DNA from: Bryum argenteum
Taxonomy: Eukaryota; Streptophyta; Bryopsida; Bryales; Bryaceae
Reading direction: 5' to 3'
Length of the DNA stretch: 64,000 nt
Assembly: GCA_037043015.1 (NCBI GenBank)
Contig: CM073328.1
Span: forward strand, 10,761,495 to 10,825,494
Shown here: piece by piece, positions 25,070-37,439 of the stretch
How the letters are laid out: every line of letters starts with the position of its first letter
Numbering within the stretch: position 1 is the first letter of the stretch
Translations under genes and position numbers: made by a program
Notes under the pieces: model-generated
Seen by the model: the letters and a program-made list of their open reading frames with translations, nothing else
Told to the model about the DNA's origin: nothing
The model's database searches: none

Positions 25070-25515
25070 TTGACATATCACAACAGGAAGAGAAACTGCA
25101 CCTGCGTGCACTAGAAGGAACTGCCGAGAAGGTATTTAAACGAAAAGTACCGAAGGGTACACAATCAAGGGAAACAAGTAACAGGGATATTTACTGCTAC
25201 CACGCCACAAACAGATGATGACATCCTTGCAATGCAATTGCTGAAAATTTATGAAGCACAACCAAATCTCACGAAGGTGTGCAGATAGTTTACTAAGACA
25301 GATCCTGTTTTCCGTGGAAGTGGTTGTCGTGTGGAGGTGGGTGCATGTGGTTGATCGCCTGGAATGTCAAACCCTGGTTGTAAACCGAGTTCGTGAAGGC
25401 ACTGGGCGCTCGCGGGCACATTCTGTGCATGCTATTAGACTAGTTCCAATGCTGCGCGTTCACGAAACGCTGCTGCAGATTGTAGCTGAAGGAGTTCGAC
25501 GCCAGTTCGAAGACA
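25070..25515 (-). pseudogene. Tandem fragment of the Z1 last exon and 3' flank
   Basis: It matches 25565-26010, the 3' exon and 3' flank of the adjacent zinc-finger gene, offset by about 490 bp in direct orientation. The reading frame is not kept (the only long frame here is on the other strand), so it is a decayed partial duplicate. Confidence 0.7.
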
Positions 25516-25791
25516 AGTAAACGTTTTGAGAAGTCATGGAAACAACTTGCCTAGTGGCAGACTTTATTACTGGAAAATCGCAACAGGGAGAAGAACTCTT
25601 CCTGCATGCACAAGGAGAACTGCCGAAATGGTAATCAAATGATAAGTAACAAAAAGTTTTTCACAAAGAGGGGAATAAGTGATAGGGACTTGGGTTAAGC
25701 TATATACATCTACCACTCTTGACAAAAGCTGATGGTAGCGTCCCTGCGAAGCAAATGCTGAAACTTCATATAAACACGACGGTGCGCAGGA

Positions 25792-26711
25792 CTAGTAACT
25801 GCCATAGAAATTTTCTTGTTGAAGGTGCTGCATCTGGATCATCGACTCGTTTGTCCCGCCCTGGTTGGGGTAGGAGTTCGCGGGACGCTCGATCGCGTGA
25901 GCGCGGGGAGCAATCGAATGCATGCTGACGGTGTCCTGGTTCCAGTGCTGCGCGTTCACGGTGCTTTGCTGCAGATTATTGCTGGAAGAGTTCGACGACA
26001 TATTCATGGTACTGAAACTCACCAGCGGCGGCGGCGACAAGACTGACATGTTGGACTGAACTAGTCCCGCCGTCATGCGAGGGAAGCCGGGCGACACCGA
26101 ATACTGCCGCGAACTTAGTGTTTGAAACTGACTATTACTCATCCTCGACGGTCCTGACGGACTCTGCGCAATCTCCGTCGCTGATAGCGCTCCCATCCTG
26201 CAGCTAAAACCGTCACAAAACCGCAAGATCGCGACAAAATCAAGAAAGACTAACAGGCAAGACACACAATCTCTCAAATGAAAGCGTTGTTGTTCGAACT
26301 TACGCATTCCATCCTTGCCCGACTGCCATTTGCCGGTGCGCCGACGCACCGGTCATGTGACCCTGAATCAATTGCTGCGCATGCACGATCGATTCTTTCT
26401 CACGTTCTGCAAAACGCAACAATCGTTTGCATGGGAATTAACGCTCTAGAACGAAACCCTTAGCAAATGTGAGATGGAAGTTATCGGAAGAAAGAGAGTA
26501 AACCTGTGCGGTGGCGATTCATGTGACCGCCAAGCGCCTGCGACTTCTCGAACGTGAGCTTGCAGAAGCGGCATACGTAAGCGCCGCGCTTGGCGTGCGG
26601 TCTGTCGTCGTCGGGATTGTCATTGCTTCCCTCGCCCTCGGTGGGACGGCGCTTGCGATGAGACTTGCTTGGGTCATTGCGCTGATCGCCCCCGTGTGCT
26701 GCTGCTGCCAT
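25792..26711 (-). CDS. C2H2 zinc-finger protein Z1 (single QALGGH finger), 3 exons
   Basis: Exons 26504-26711, 26304-26406 and 25792-26197 give about 238 residues. Exon 1 encodes a basic lead, then one C2H2 finger CRFCKLTFEKSQALGGHMNR followed by the final His; QALGGH is the plant-specific signature of sequence-specific DNA-binding fingers. Exon 2 opens with EREKE and exon 3 is a disordered Ser/Asn/Gln/Met-rich tail ending QQENFYGSY, which may act in transcription control. Introns sit at phase 1 after the finger and phase 2 before the tail, as in Z3 and Z4, so these genes are paralogues. A TATATA motif lies only 28 bp upstream of the Met. No EAR repressor motif was noticed. The specific role is unknown. 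Confidence 0.8.
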
Positions 26712-26731
26712 GACGGGCGGTCGGGCGCTGG

Positions 26732-26739
26732 AATATATA
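26732..26739 (-). promoter_or_regulatory. TATA-like box of Z1
   Basis: TATATATT on the minus strand, about 28 bp upstream of the proposed start codon. The same motif lies at nearly the same distance in Z3 and Z4. Confidence 0.5.
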
Positions 26740-27720
26740 AGGCGGAACTGCAGTGGTACTCTCGACAATTTCGACAAAAGCTGGAACTCCGGCACTGCGC
26801 CACGAGCACTTCCTTCCAGTCCTGCTAGCCGAGAAGCGCAAGTCGGAGAGCCAGAAGCGGGGGAATGCCGGAAGTAGAAATACAGTAACTTTTAGAAGGA
26901 AGAAGGTGAGTGGCGATGACCTGGTACTTATGTACCTGCCCCCCACGGGTCGGAGTTCTCGCAACCTGACTAGGTAGGTAGGTAGGTAAGAAACCCGCCC
27001 TCACCAGACATCACTAAATTTACATGATCATACCCGCTTGCATTGTTTTCTCGGGTGTAGTTTTCATTTGATGTTGCTTCGCTATTTTAGGATTCGCATG
27101 AGTTGAGTTGGAGCAAATGTCACTATGATTTACTACACGAGCGGAAACATGGTCCACGTACATTCCATGAGTACGATTCGAGCTCGGGTGTAGTGTGCTA
27201 CTATGGGTGTAAGCTGCTCATTTTTCCACTATGCTATGAATCAAGCAAATGTCACATCCTCAAGGTTTTCTTTCTAAAGAATTGGGTAGTCATAACAATC
27301 CATTTCGCACCTAGGATTTTCTACTTTCATGTGCTTCCATGAAATTCTTGTAATTGAAGTGCTTTTGTAAAAATTTGAATAAATTATATATATGGTTGTG
27401 ATTTATTTGGACAATTTTTAGTTAGATTCAAGTGTGAAGAAGCTAAATTTTGATTCATCTAAAATTTAGCTTAATAATAGGCGCCAATTTTGGCATGACA
27501 ACTTTTAGTGTAGTTAGCAGTCGGAGCAATTTGTAAGTATAAGCAAAGTAATTAGACAACTTCACTAATTGGAAATTTCGTTAATTTAGACCTTTCTAAG
27601 ATTTGTATTGAAGATTTGATGTTGACTTGTAGGTGCTCCTAAAATGGAGCAATCTAAAATGTTCACAATCAATATATTAAGAATCAACCTTGAAAAGCTA
27701 CCAATACCTCATGCAGCTTG
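26740..27720. other. Z1 upstream region and intergenic DNA
   Basis: The first ~250 bp should include the Z1 promoter. A short GTAG tetranucleotide repeat lies near 26972-26988. The rest is AT-rich without a recognised gene. Confidence 0.5.
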
Positions 27721-27739
27721 TTTTTCATGGAGTACGTGA

Positions 27740-27905
27740 AGGTCGTTAAGTCCATTCAGCTGGTATCTTGCCATTATATAGCACGTGAGAAGGTCGGTAA
27801 GACGGAACCATGCCATTAAGTAGGTACCATGCCGTAAGGTCGGTATGTTTGTTAAGACGGAACCATGCCTTTGAGTCGGTACCATGCCATTATGAAGCAC
27901 GCTAC
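27740..27905. repeat. Degenerate minisatellite
   Basis: Imperfect tandem copies of a ~50-bp motif built around GTAAGACGGAACCATGCC and GGTACCATGCC. A chance minus-strand frame passes through it. Confidence 0.6.
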
Positions 27906-28499
27906 CTACAGAGGCAAAAATTGCACACGAGTGACATTAACCTGTGAAGGCCAAAAAATGTAGGAAGCTTCAAGTTTTTTCCTTAAATGAGCAAGTCGGT
28001 TTTAGATGTTTTCAATATTTGAGATAATTAACAAGATGAGAAAGGTACTAAAAGGATATTGTACGGTAGGGTCCAAGGCACAATTGCATTTTTTATTTTT
28101 AAATGTGCCCACTTTGAAAGCCTCCGGAGAGATTAAAAATTGATATTTTACCTTGAAATTTTTACCATGAATCTGAAATTGAGTTGGTGGTCTGCCTACC
28201 AAACACGAAGGCCAAAGAATTCACCACATAAATTTATTCAAAATCTATCAATTTAGGTAGCTATGGAAAAAGTTGTACCCATTAGGCCATTACCAACTTC
28301 CATAACCTCCAAAGAATACTCATCTATTAGACTTGAGATTTTTACCATATTACACTTACAAAAATTGGTATTTACCAAGAAAAATCAAAGTAAGGAATTG
28401 TTCTTACAATTCGTGGCTTGTTGTTGAAGTTAGTAGGAATGAAACTTTTCCAATAGGAGTAAATGGATCTCTAAAGACTCCACTTGAGATTTGCAATTT

Positions 28500-29065
28500 T
28501 GGGGCACTTTACATAGGGAGTCAAGCACTCAAGCCATCATTAGCTAAAGGAAGACAAAAATCCTCAACGTGATTGGACCATTTCTTTGTAATCCAAAAAA
28601 TAAACCAATTGTGTTACTAGGATTTTTGCCCACTCTCGATGCATGTAAAACATCCCTTGGAGAGCTTCATAAGACCTTGTATTTATTTTTTTCTACAACA
28701 CAATGAAGACAAAAATCCTCTCATCATGATTGGACCACTTTTTGTACTCCAAAAAATAAACCAATCATGGTGCGGGGTTTTTTGCCGGCTTTCAATACCA
28801 TGTAGAGCTTGACTCTCGATGCATGTAAAGCGTCCCTATAGAGCTTCATAAGGCCTTGTATTTATTCTTTTTCCACGATTGTTCAAACACAAAGATGGAA
28901 AAAATCCTCTCATCATGATTGGACTATTTCTGGTAGTCCAAAAAATAAATCAACTGTGTTGTGAGGAGTTTTTATACCTTGATCTCCATGCACGGTTTGA
29001 CTCTTTATACATGCAAAGCGTCTCTTCGAGCACTTCATAAAGCCTTATATCCATTTTTTTCTTAC
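28500..29065. repeat. Three tandem copies of a ~165-185-bp unit, with dispersed-family ends
   Basis: Units start near 28551, 28713 and 28895. Each carries AAAATCCTC, then GATTGGAC, then a block with CATGTAAA(G/A)C(G/A)TCCC, then CTTCATAAG. The left margin reads TTACATAGGGAGTCAAGC, which resembles foldback ends found elsewhere in the window (33.8, 34.6, 45.66 kb). Confidence 0.65.
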
Positions 29066-30084
29066 AAGTCTTCAAACAAACAGAGCGGAGGATATTTTAA
29101 TGATCCAAACATGTCTCCCAAAATGCACATTTGAATCATATTATAAGCTCGTGGAAACCAATACTACTCTCTCAATTTCTAGGTGCAATGAGCTTATATT
29201 AGAATCACAAATATTTGAAGAATAAACTATTAAATCCCTAGACATCCTTATAAGTCAGATTAACTACATGTTGTTAAAAACAATTAAGATAATATTTTTT
29301 TTACGCTACACTTTGTGTGGGCCTAGTAACACTTACATTAGTTGTACGCGGTAAAATTTGCAAAATCAAATTCTAGTTCTTAAGGTGTTTTAGTACAAAT
29401 TTTGGTTTTAGCCCTAACTTGGATTAACTTTTATTTTAGTTGCATAAGATTTATCTCAAAAATTAATATTAACATTTTTTTCATAATGTATTGGGGGGTT
29501 TTGTAAAAATATTACACCGAATTTCAAGTACTTCACCAAGCTTAAATATTTAAAGATTTAATAAGAGCAGCATTCAAAATGTTCAAGAGCGCATGCCAAC
29601 AATTTTAGTGATTTTGAATTCTTTATCGAATTTTTAAAAATATATTTCTTTATTTATGAATTTAACGACCCTTTGGCTACGTTTGGCAACCCAAGAAGAT
29701 ATTTTGTGATATTTACATTACCTTCATTTCTATTCATTACGATTTTAACATATCATGACAATGAGAATATGAAGGGTCGTTTGGAAACCCAATTGGAAAA
29801 TATCATGATATTTATACGACCTCCAATTTCACTCATTAGTGTGATTTCCACATATCATGATGATGAGAATACAAAGGGTTGTTTGGCACCCAATAACCAA
29901 ATATTTGTGATAATTACACGACCTCCATTTTAAGTAATTTAAAATACAAATTTCCTATGTATAATATATATATATATATAAGAACACGATTACCTGCTAG
30001 CGATCCTTTGTAGGTTGCCCGACCTGATGCAGCCGGTTTTCTCTGTTTGCCCTTGGTGATCATTCCCGGTAGTAGGGTGGTTTG
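29066..30084. other. AT-rich intergenic DNA with a ~105-bp tandem repeat
   Basis: At 29670-29935 a ~105-bp unit containing CATATCATGA and CGTTTGG/TGTTTGG recurs about two and a half times. The rest is AT-rich. A plus-strand frame at 29673-29933 is only the repeat read through. Confidence 0.5.
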
Positions 30085-31240
30085 CCCATGAGAGTATACA
30101 CGGTATGAAGAGTTTTAAAGATTTTGAAGGATTTCCGTAGGTGGTACTTGATTTTTATTAAGAATTTATTAAATCTCATTAACATAACAAGAGTCGAAGG
30201 GACAAGGAATGTGGAACATGTAAAATGGAGCAAAGTAAGGAGTAAAGAGAAGATCAACGGAACATAGAACAAGAACTAGGAATTGGGCACGGAGAATGGG
30301 AACACAAACAAATAATGAGAACCATGAATGTATGATAGGAATTGGGAACAAATTATGGAAATCAGGAACAAATGATGAAACCAAGAAGGGAAATTGGGGG
30401 ATGGCCGGATGGGGGAGCCGGAATCGGGAACAAAGGATGGAAACCACGAATGGGAAATTAGAGGTTGGGAGTGATTAGTAAAGAAAAAGAGAATGGGGAA
30501 CCAGAATAGAACAGAGGACAGCTGGGAAGTAGGGATCCATGAAATGAAGGATATCCTAAAATTCTTATAAAGCAAGGAGATACAATCAACGAGAGAATCA
30601 AGGATAGGGGTCAATTCTTGAGGAGCACCAAATAAAAAGCTCATCCATCGGGATGAGGGGGAAAAATTAATCAAAGACATGCATGGTCATGGCCATTATC
30701 AGTTGGTCATGTATACACGACATAAAGAGTAACTGTTCTAATGATTTTGAAGAGTTCTCTAAATGGTATGTGGTTGTTATTAAGAGTTTATTAGATCCCA
30801 ATAATAAAAATACAAGGAGTTAAAGAGACAAGGAATATGGAACATAAAAATGGGAGCGAAGAAAGAGTCACTTGAGGGGAGATCAAGGGAACATCGGAGT
30901 CAGGGGAACCAGAAATCGAGATTAAAGGATAAGAATTACGAAAGGAGGATGAGAACTACTAACAAATAATGAAAACCAAGAACGAATGATAGGAACTACA
31001 TACAAATGATGGAAACTAGGAACAAATGACGGAAACCAAAAAGGAAAGTTGTTGAAACACAAAAGAAATGATGAGAACGGGGAACGGGCCAAAGCATGGG
31101 TAACCCAGAAAAAGGGAACGCATGACATGCTATAAATCTTAAAGAGTAGGAAGACCATTTACGAGGGAACCGAGGATAGGGTGTAGTTTTTGAAGAGCAC
31201 CAAATAAAGTGCTTATCCATGGGACGAGGGGAACTTACTC
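30085..31240. repeat. Tandem duplication (~0.6 kb x 2) rich in purines on the plus strand
   Basis: 30085-30670 and 30700-31240 are diverged direct copies sharing CACG(G/A)(T/C)AT near the start, AGACAAGGAATATGGAACAT-type blocks, a polypurine interior built on GGAACAAATGATG, and a closing GAGCACCAAATAAA. The long minus-strand frames here (Phe/Ser/Pro rich) come from the polypurine bias. A piece of the same repeat occurs inverted near 34195-34275. Confidence 0.7.
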
Positions 31241-31292
31241 ACTAATTAATTGAATACTATTTTTATTTTATTTTTTGTCCAAAGGACATCGG

Positions 31293-31546
31293 TATATAGA
31301 AGTCCTAACCTACATCCTTGATTCGGACTAGGACATCAAAAAGGGCCGGTCATTTTTTTTTAAAAAAACACTTAAAAAACTAAAAATTTAAACTCATGTA
31401 TAAAAAGAAATACGTAGTTGGAGGATTCTCAATAGGGTATAATTATTTTTTATACCTAGGTTTGGATTTTTTACATGTTTTCATAAATTTCGATCTTACC
31501 TTTTTGATGTCCGTGTCCGGAGGACACGGGTTAGGACTCGTATATA
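31293..31546. mobile_element. Foldback MITE, ~254 bp
   Basis: The outer arms (GAAGTCCTAACC near 31299 and GGTTAGGACTCG near 31529) and inner arms (GGACATCAAAAAGG and CCTTTTTGATGTCC) form a nested inverted repeat around an AT-rich centre. The flanks are TATATA-rich, so the target duplication cannot be read. Confidence 0.6.
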
Positions 31547-31879
31547 TATATACAAATCGCAAAAAGCTGTTAGAATTAGAGTTCATCCAATACACTCAAT
31601 GAACTCAACAGCCAAAGCAAAGAATATCACCGTACCTGATAAATCGTGCTCCCCTTGCCTTGAAGCAGGTCACCACATTCATCTGCTGCTATGCAAGGTA
31701 CAACATCTAAGAAATGCAACTTCAGAAAGAGATAAATAATGCGTTGTTGATGTGCTTGCTACAGTGTGAGATGGTGACTGTGAAGGGTAGAAATGAAAGC
31801 AAGAGCGCTTCTTGAAAATGATTTGACTATATGAGCTGAGAATGAGAATTCACCGTACATTGAGAAAATGTGAAGCAGC

Positions 31880-32710
31880 ATCTCAAGTGCTTAATATTCC
31901 ATGAATATGTGATGATAGGTAATTGACATTGCAAAAGCAGGGACAACACTCACAAGCATGCTAAGATAAAACTTGCATTGAGCTTTCGAATTGCCACTGA
32001 TCACGGAGAGAAGTGTGATTCTCAACTCAGTCCGGGGGCAAAACTTTGCAAGACATCGCATCCCTATAATGAAGACGCACAGATACAAGGTTATCCAACC
32101 AAATTAAGCTTTTACATATGCTTAGCACCATATGTGTGAACAAATGCATACGTTACTGCGAATGTCCTCTGAACGAAAATACTAGTATCCATCCTCGCTC
32201 GCTTGAAGAAAAAGCAACATTTCATGTGGGGTCATTTAGGGCTCTAACACCAATATGTCTAAAATCACGAGGTGGAAACGGCACATTACTTCACATGAGA
32301 ATTTACTGCAAGTATTTGATGTCGAGGGAGATTCTGTATTCGTTCGTGAAGGTGGTAGGAGCTCGCGGCGAATTCAGATTCTTGTTACCGGGATTATGTT
32401 GCACGTTGTTGGTGGAGTACTTGGTCTCCCTCTTGCAGTTGCGAATTGGCAAAGATCTTGGCTCGACTGACAGGTTAAACCTGAGCAGGTTCCGTCGTCG
32501 GATGGCTCCAGCTGAGCGAGACGACTGCCCGCTCTTAATGACACGGAAAGCCAATCATCGCGAAAGCTTGAAAAACGTTCGGAAGCGTGTGATGAAGAAT
32601 CTGCATTCAGCATTCGTATTGCAACAGTCCAAGGAGAGAAGTGAAGATTGTAACGCTCGAACGGACAAACCATCACAAGACACATCGATCCAGTGGGAAT
32701 GCATGTAGCA
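31880..32710 (-). pseudogene. Degenerate partial copies related to Z6
   Basis: 32240-32540 resembles the second exon of the gene at 32947-33405 (shared TTGTTGGTGGAG, GGATGG, GAGCGAGACGAC-like blocks). 31950-32080 resembles 32590-32700. So a short segment was duplicated several times in tandem and has decayed; several frames are open by chance on both strands. No intact coding unit is visible. Confidence 0.5.
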
Positions 32711-32946
32711 CGAGATACGATATTAATTGTTCCAACAAACCCAAGTTTACTTATTCGGAGCACGACATGTGTGAACACAAGCATACAAATGTACCTGCTA
32801 CGTATAGAGATGTATGTCATGCGGAATAGAATTGCTCAGATCCGTGGAACACGAAAACCATCATCTCCCGCTAAGATGCCCCAACACTAAGATTCCTATC
32901 GCCAACTGGCCGGAAAGGGGCTATCACGGTGCGGATTCTGTTGCAT

Positions 32947-33405
32947 CTAATCCATGTGGATGGCGATGCTGATATCGGTCTCGACGGTGGTAACAGCACG
33001 CGGCGCGTTAGGATCCTTGTTGTTGGTGTCCTGGTTGTTGGTGGAGCACTTGAAGCTGCGAATCGGACAAGATCCCGACCCTGATATGCTGACTTCAGTA
33101 CGTCCTATCGGATGGGTCGAGCGGAGCGACAGCGAGACTTTCAGATTCCCTGGCTGGCTCTTGTTCAGCCCCGCCTGAGCTTTCTGCTGTGCCTCCATCT
33201 CACGATCTGCAAACCACATTAAAGCAAGCGACGATGGAAGTTACTACACGGAAACAGTAAACCCTGTACTAATGGAATAACAGTGCAGTCGCTAGAGTTC
33301 TATTGTTGAGAGAGGAAGAGAGGAGGGAGGACCTGTCTGAGCTTGCTTGGTGGGATTGCTGGGCTCATATCCTTCAACTCCGTGTGCTGCAGGTACAGCG
33401 GCCAT
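32947..33405 (-). CDS. Small Z-family protein without a zinc finger (Z6), 2 exons
   Basis: Exon 1 (33333-33405) encodes MAAVPAAHGVEGYEPSNPTK plus a few residues and ends at a phase-1 donor. Exon 2 (32947-33206) starts DREMEAQQKAQ, matching the second exon of Z3/Z4 (DREKEELQRAQ) in position, phase and sequence. The rest is a Ser/Thr/Asn-rich tail to a stop, about 110 residues in all. The finger-bearing first exon of the family is absent. A TATAAATA box lies about 95 bp upstream of the Met, a normal distance. The function is unknown; it may be a zinc-finger-less partner or a relic that still has an open frame. Confidence 0.5.
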
Positions 33406-35229
33406 GATGACAAAGTGGTATGCGGAAAACACAACGAGAAGAAACGAGAAGAGGGAAGAGTGGAAGACAAGAATGAAGATTGTTGTTGTTGCTTGAGGGT
33501 ATTTATAATAAGATGAACTCGTAGAGAAAATGATGAGAAGAAATACGAGGGAGCCGTTCGTACCACTCGTTACTAGTGCATTTATTCTGTGGTCGGTAAT
33601 GAAAGTACTTGTGTCGGTATGAATCTAATTGTGTCGGTATGAATCTAATTGTGTCGGTATGAAACGCTAGCTAGTGGTATCCTACTACGTGTAGCCTCAA
33701 ACTCTCAAAGGTTGAGTTTCATTTTTTAATCATGAAAAGTTTTATTTGGAAACACGTTTTTTTTGTTTTTTTCTTTGACTTAGTTCATTCAAGGGACACT
33801 TTACATGGGGATTTGACAAGCTGAACATGGTGGCAAAGAACTTGGGCAAACCTTTTTCTTGTTATCATAAGTCATTGTATTAACTTTGAGAAATAAACCA
33901 ATCATGTGCATGAGATAGATTTTCGTTCTCATGAATGGTTAAATCTCCATGCAATAAAAACATACATTAATCGTCAAAGGTCCAATTAACAAGATTGATT
34001 CTTATTCAAAGTTTAATGGAGGTTAATGTTATAAAGTCTTGAATTGTGATGGTTTGAATTTTTTCAAGAAAGATTTTGATGTTTAATAGTCTCGTTACTT
34101 GTTTCTTTGACGCAAAACCTTAACGGTGTTCTTTGGTTCCTAGTTTTCTTGATCTCATGTTCACTCCTTTTTTGCTCGCATTTCAATCATGGTCCATATT
34201 CCTTGTCCCTTTGACTCCTTGTTAAATTGCCAAGATCCAGTAAACTATTAATAACAATTAAATACCACATACGGTTCATCGCTAGAGGTTGTGGCGCCAA
34301 GAGGTTGTTGTGCTTAAAATTGTCGCGCACGAGGTTGTCCATTGTCCATAAGTTGTCGCGCTAGAGGTTGTTGCACGTGAGGTTATAGCGCACGAGGTTG
34401 CCGCACATGAGATTTCCACGGCCGAGGAGACCCAGCCGGATGTGCAAGTCGAGCGTATGACGATCTGTTCAATGAAGGAGATAGCTTTCAATATGGTAGA
34501 TGCAAACCCAACAAATTAGAGCATGATGTGTAGACGAGGTGAAGAATCTCCGGGTTTGATTGCCAGAAACCAATCATGATCTTTTACATAGACAGATTCT
34601 CTACAAGTTTACATAGCTAGTCAAGCTGTCTATGACTCTATGAGGCCAAAGGAGACAAAAATCTCTCTCATGTTATAGATCTATTTATCAAATTTTATAA
34701 ATAAGCCAATCATATGAGAGGAATATTTTCCCTTGTTTGGCTCCATATAGGGCTTGACCCTTCATGTAAAGCATCCCTTGATTAGTATATTTATTCTCTT
34801 GTTGCTTCTTACTATATTAGTTCCCGAAGTGTTATTCAAATAAATCTAACTTCGAGTAAAACACATCAATCAAACTTTACATTATTTAGAATCATGTTAA
34901 AAAATTTACAATATAACTCATATTATTTAATTATACATAATACAAAGTAATCTTTGGTTGTTCATGTTTAAGAGTTCTATAAATTTTCAACAGGGAGTAG
35001 AAAACAACTCATAGAATAAATTTTATTTCACTAGTTGGTCTCAAATTCTAACTTTCTTGTTATCAAGTTTTGAAAAATGTACTTTTATCAAGATTGGAAC
35101 TGATATTCTATTAAAGCTCCAATGTCTTTGGACAGTTTCAAGTGAGATTTAACTTATTGAAGGAAGAAGAAGCTAAGTTTCATTACATTTTGGGACTTAA
35201 GATGAGACATTTCTTACTTTTTGAGTCTC
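33406..35229. other. Z6 promoter side and repeat-bearing intergenic DNA
   Basis: A TATAAATA box for Z6 lies near 33500. At 33603-33665 a 22-bp motif TTGTGTCGGTATGAATCTAA repeats three times. 33788-33830 and 34600-34800 resemble the ends and interior of the GGGAGTCAAGC foldback family, and 34195-34275 is an inverted copy of part of the 30.7 kb repeat. No gene was recognised. Confidence 0.5.
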
Positions 35230-36600
35230 TTATAAAACTTAGACCCAACTTATACTTATGGGAACCTTTGAGAAGTGGAATATAAATGGTTTATCGAATA
35301 CTAAAGAAAAGAACCTTATAAACTATGGCCAAGTCTATTTCTAGTGAACTTTTAAAGGTTGCTACGCCAAAAATAAAAATACTCTCAAGGAAAATTTATA
35401 TAGGGAAATATTTATAATGAGTTTAGTTTTATATACAACTCACAAAACTATATATGGTTAGTGGATCAGTAGTTAATTGCAGTGAGTCTTCAATTAAAAA
35501 CATCAAAATAAGATCTTTCCCGTAAGTAGTTTGGAGTTCAAATTATAAATTAATCACATCTAGTATTCGTATAAGGTAGAAAGCAATCCACACGCCCAAA
35601 CTTATGAATTCTATGGTTTAAGGGCAGCTTGAAGGGTGGGAGGAGTGGAGGACCACCTATTAATCTCATAATTTTTTCCAAAGTATCTAAACAAAAAAAA
35701 ATTGTTTTATGATCATTGATGGGTCATCAAAAAGTTTAGATTGAAGATGTATAATAGTCATGGATGGTGACTTTTTAGTATATTGTGATTCAGAGAAGTC
35801 AAACAAGGGTCTCTCCAAACACCCAATATTTGAAATTTGTCCAAATGACTATCATGTTTTCCAATTTTTGATATAAATTGTTAAGTATTTTTATATTGAT
35901 GCCCATTAGAAGCCTTACTGATAATTTAGTAAACTTCACAACATTATTTAATGAAAAAGAGAATGATAATTAAGTAACTACATAATACATTTCGACAAAA
36001 GGCTTCATTCTTAATGTCAATGAAATCGTAAGATGACCATCAACAATCAAATGTTCCATGCAATGTGTGTTTGTCAAAGGATCTTGCTTGCATGTCAAGC
36101 GGTGGGCCTTGTTATCATTGTGTAGCCTTAAAAACATGAAAAGGAACCTCACGCAAAATTTCTTTTGTGCTCTTTTTATTTGCCTTTATACTAAACTTTC
36201 TACCTTTCTAACGTCTCGAGCTATTGATGGACTCTCTTGCCATGTTGACACTTCACCTCTTCGCCAAGGAGCTCTCAAAGTTCATGGCAAAGAGAGGAAA
36301 ATTGTCACATGTGGCCAAGAAAAAAGAAGTTTCACGAAAAGCTCTCGTTGCTCTCTCGTTGAGCCCTGGCACATTGTCTTGACAGACCTACTTAATAAAC
36401 GGCTTACGTGTCACTGTCTGGGAGATACTTGCTAATCCTTAAAGCATGATTCATTCTACACTTTTGGAAGCCGAAAGGTTTTAATTTTGCATAGTCAAAT
36501 CATTAAATTAAAAACTCTGAAGTGTTGAAAAGTTTTTTTATGTATAACCAAAGCTTTCTGCACAATGAAAAGAATTATATAAACACAATCCAGTATGCAC
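35230..36600. repeat. Diverged segmental duplicate, left copy
   Basis: It aligns in patches, in direct order, with 37440-38130. Shared blocks include the GGTTGCTACGCC/GGTTGCTTACGCC start, a CTTTCTACCTTTCTAA/CTTCTACCTTTTAA stretch and a closing CCAATACGCACACCAAGAA-type block. No conserved protein was recognised; the 125-codon frame at 36058-36435 has no recognisable domain. Confidence 0.5.
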
Positions 36601-36612
36601 ATCGAGAACTTA

Positions 36613-37065
36613 GGCCTGGTTCAGGGACGTCCGCTTGAGGTGGACAAAATTCTCTAGCTTCTCATAGGGCAATGTCTAGGTTTTGTTCAGAGTCCCTTTC
36701 AAACTGAAGGGATGAAGGGATGTCCGCAGGAGGGATTTGCCATGTTGGCATCTTCTCCCGCCAAAATTCTACACAATGAACTTGTCCACTGAACAAGTTT
36801 GGGGTCACCTCCGGAGATGGCCCCAAACTTGTCCAGTGGACAAACTCATATGGTTTTTACTGTGTAGTGAAATAATAATATGTAAATTACCTTTTGTAAT
36901 TGAAGGGTAGAAAAAAGAAAGTCTCAGGATGTCCGGTAGAGCAGTCTTAAACCATTCACCTGACAAAAAAAATGATAGATGACATGGCAAGTTCCCTCGA
37001 CAATGTAATGGACAAGATGGTGGACATCCAGTTTTGTCCGCCTTCACTTGACGTCCCAGTCGGGC
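36613..37065. mobile_element. Foldback DNA element, ~453 bp, with a central hairpin
   Basis: The left end GCCTGGTTCAGGGACGTC and the right end GACGTCCCAGTCGGGC are imperfect inverted copies, followed inward by GGACAAAA and TTTTGTCC. Inside, 36785-36842 is a near-perfect palindrome with 24-bp arms of the type GTCCACTG..CAAGTTTGGGG. Flanking TTA/TTAG on both sides suggests a PIF/Harbinger-type target, but this is uncertain. Confidence 0.6.
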
Positions 37066-37224
37066 ATTAGGATTGCTAGAATCCATGTAGTACGAAACTT
37101 AGAATACATCTAAGAAACTATTCCCACAAGGATAACACAAATTCTTTACTACTCATACCGAACGTAATGTTCTAAATTGGAAACAATATCAATTGTGTAG
37201 AAGTTGAATGATGCGATTGATAAT

Positions 37225-37370
37225 CTCGCTACTTCGGAGAAACGCCGCCATCGCGGAACGAAATCACGGTGGGCTTGTTCTCAACGGTAGTATCGATTCT
37301 GCATTTGCGAATCGACAAAGATCCCTGGATTGACATGCTGAATTGGGTGACTGCCGTCGGGAGGTGTTAA
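37225..37370. pseudogene. Fragment of a Z6-type second exon (Z7)
   Basis: A ~145-bp patch of higher GC resembles the 32.3-33.1 kb sequences (TGCGAATCGACAAAGATCCC, then ACATGCTGA, then GTCGG). It sits in unrelated AT-rich DNA and has no usable frame. Confidence 0.45.
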
Positions 37371-37439
37371 TGTGTTATAAGATTGAACTTTCTCCAAAGA
37401 ATAATAAATAGTTTCTCAATCAATCTCCAAACACTCAAA

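Noticed and set aside
26511-26828. Plus-strand frame with Leu/Ala-rich membrane-like sequence over Z1 exon 1 (and the similar 41040-41258, 44402-44617, 59396-59614)
   Set aside because: These are shadows of the C2H2 finger exon. The hydrophobic look comes from reading the opposite strand of the Arg/Ala codons.
30276-30680. 134-codon Phe/Ser/Pro-rich minus-strand frame and neighbours
   Set aside because: It arises from polypurine bias in a tandem repeat, with the same composition in several frames.
36058-36435. 125-codon plus-strand frame
   Set aside because: It lies in a diverged segmental repeat whose other copy does not keep the frame.
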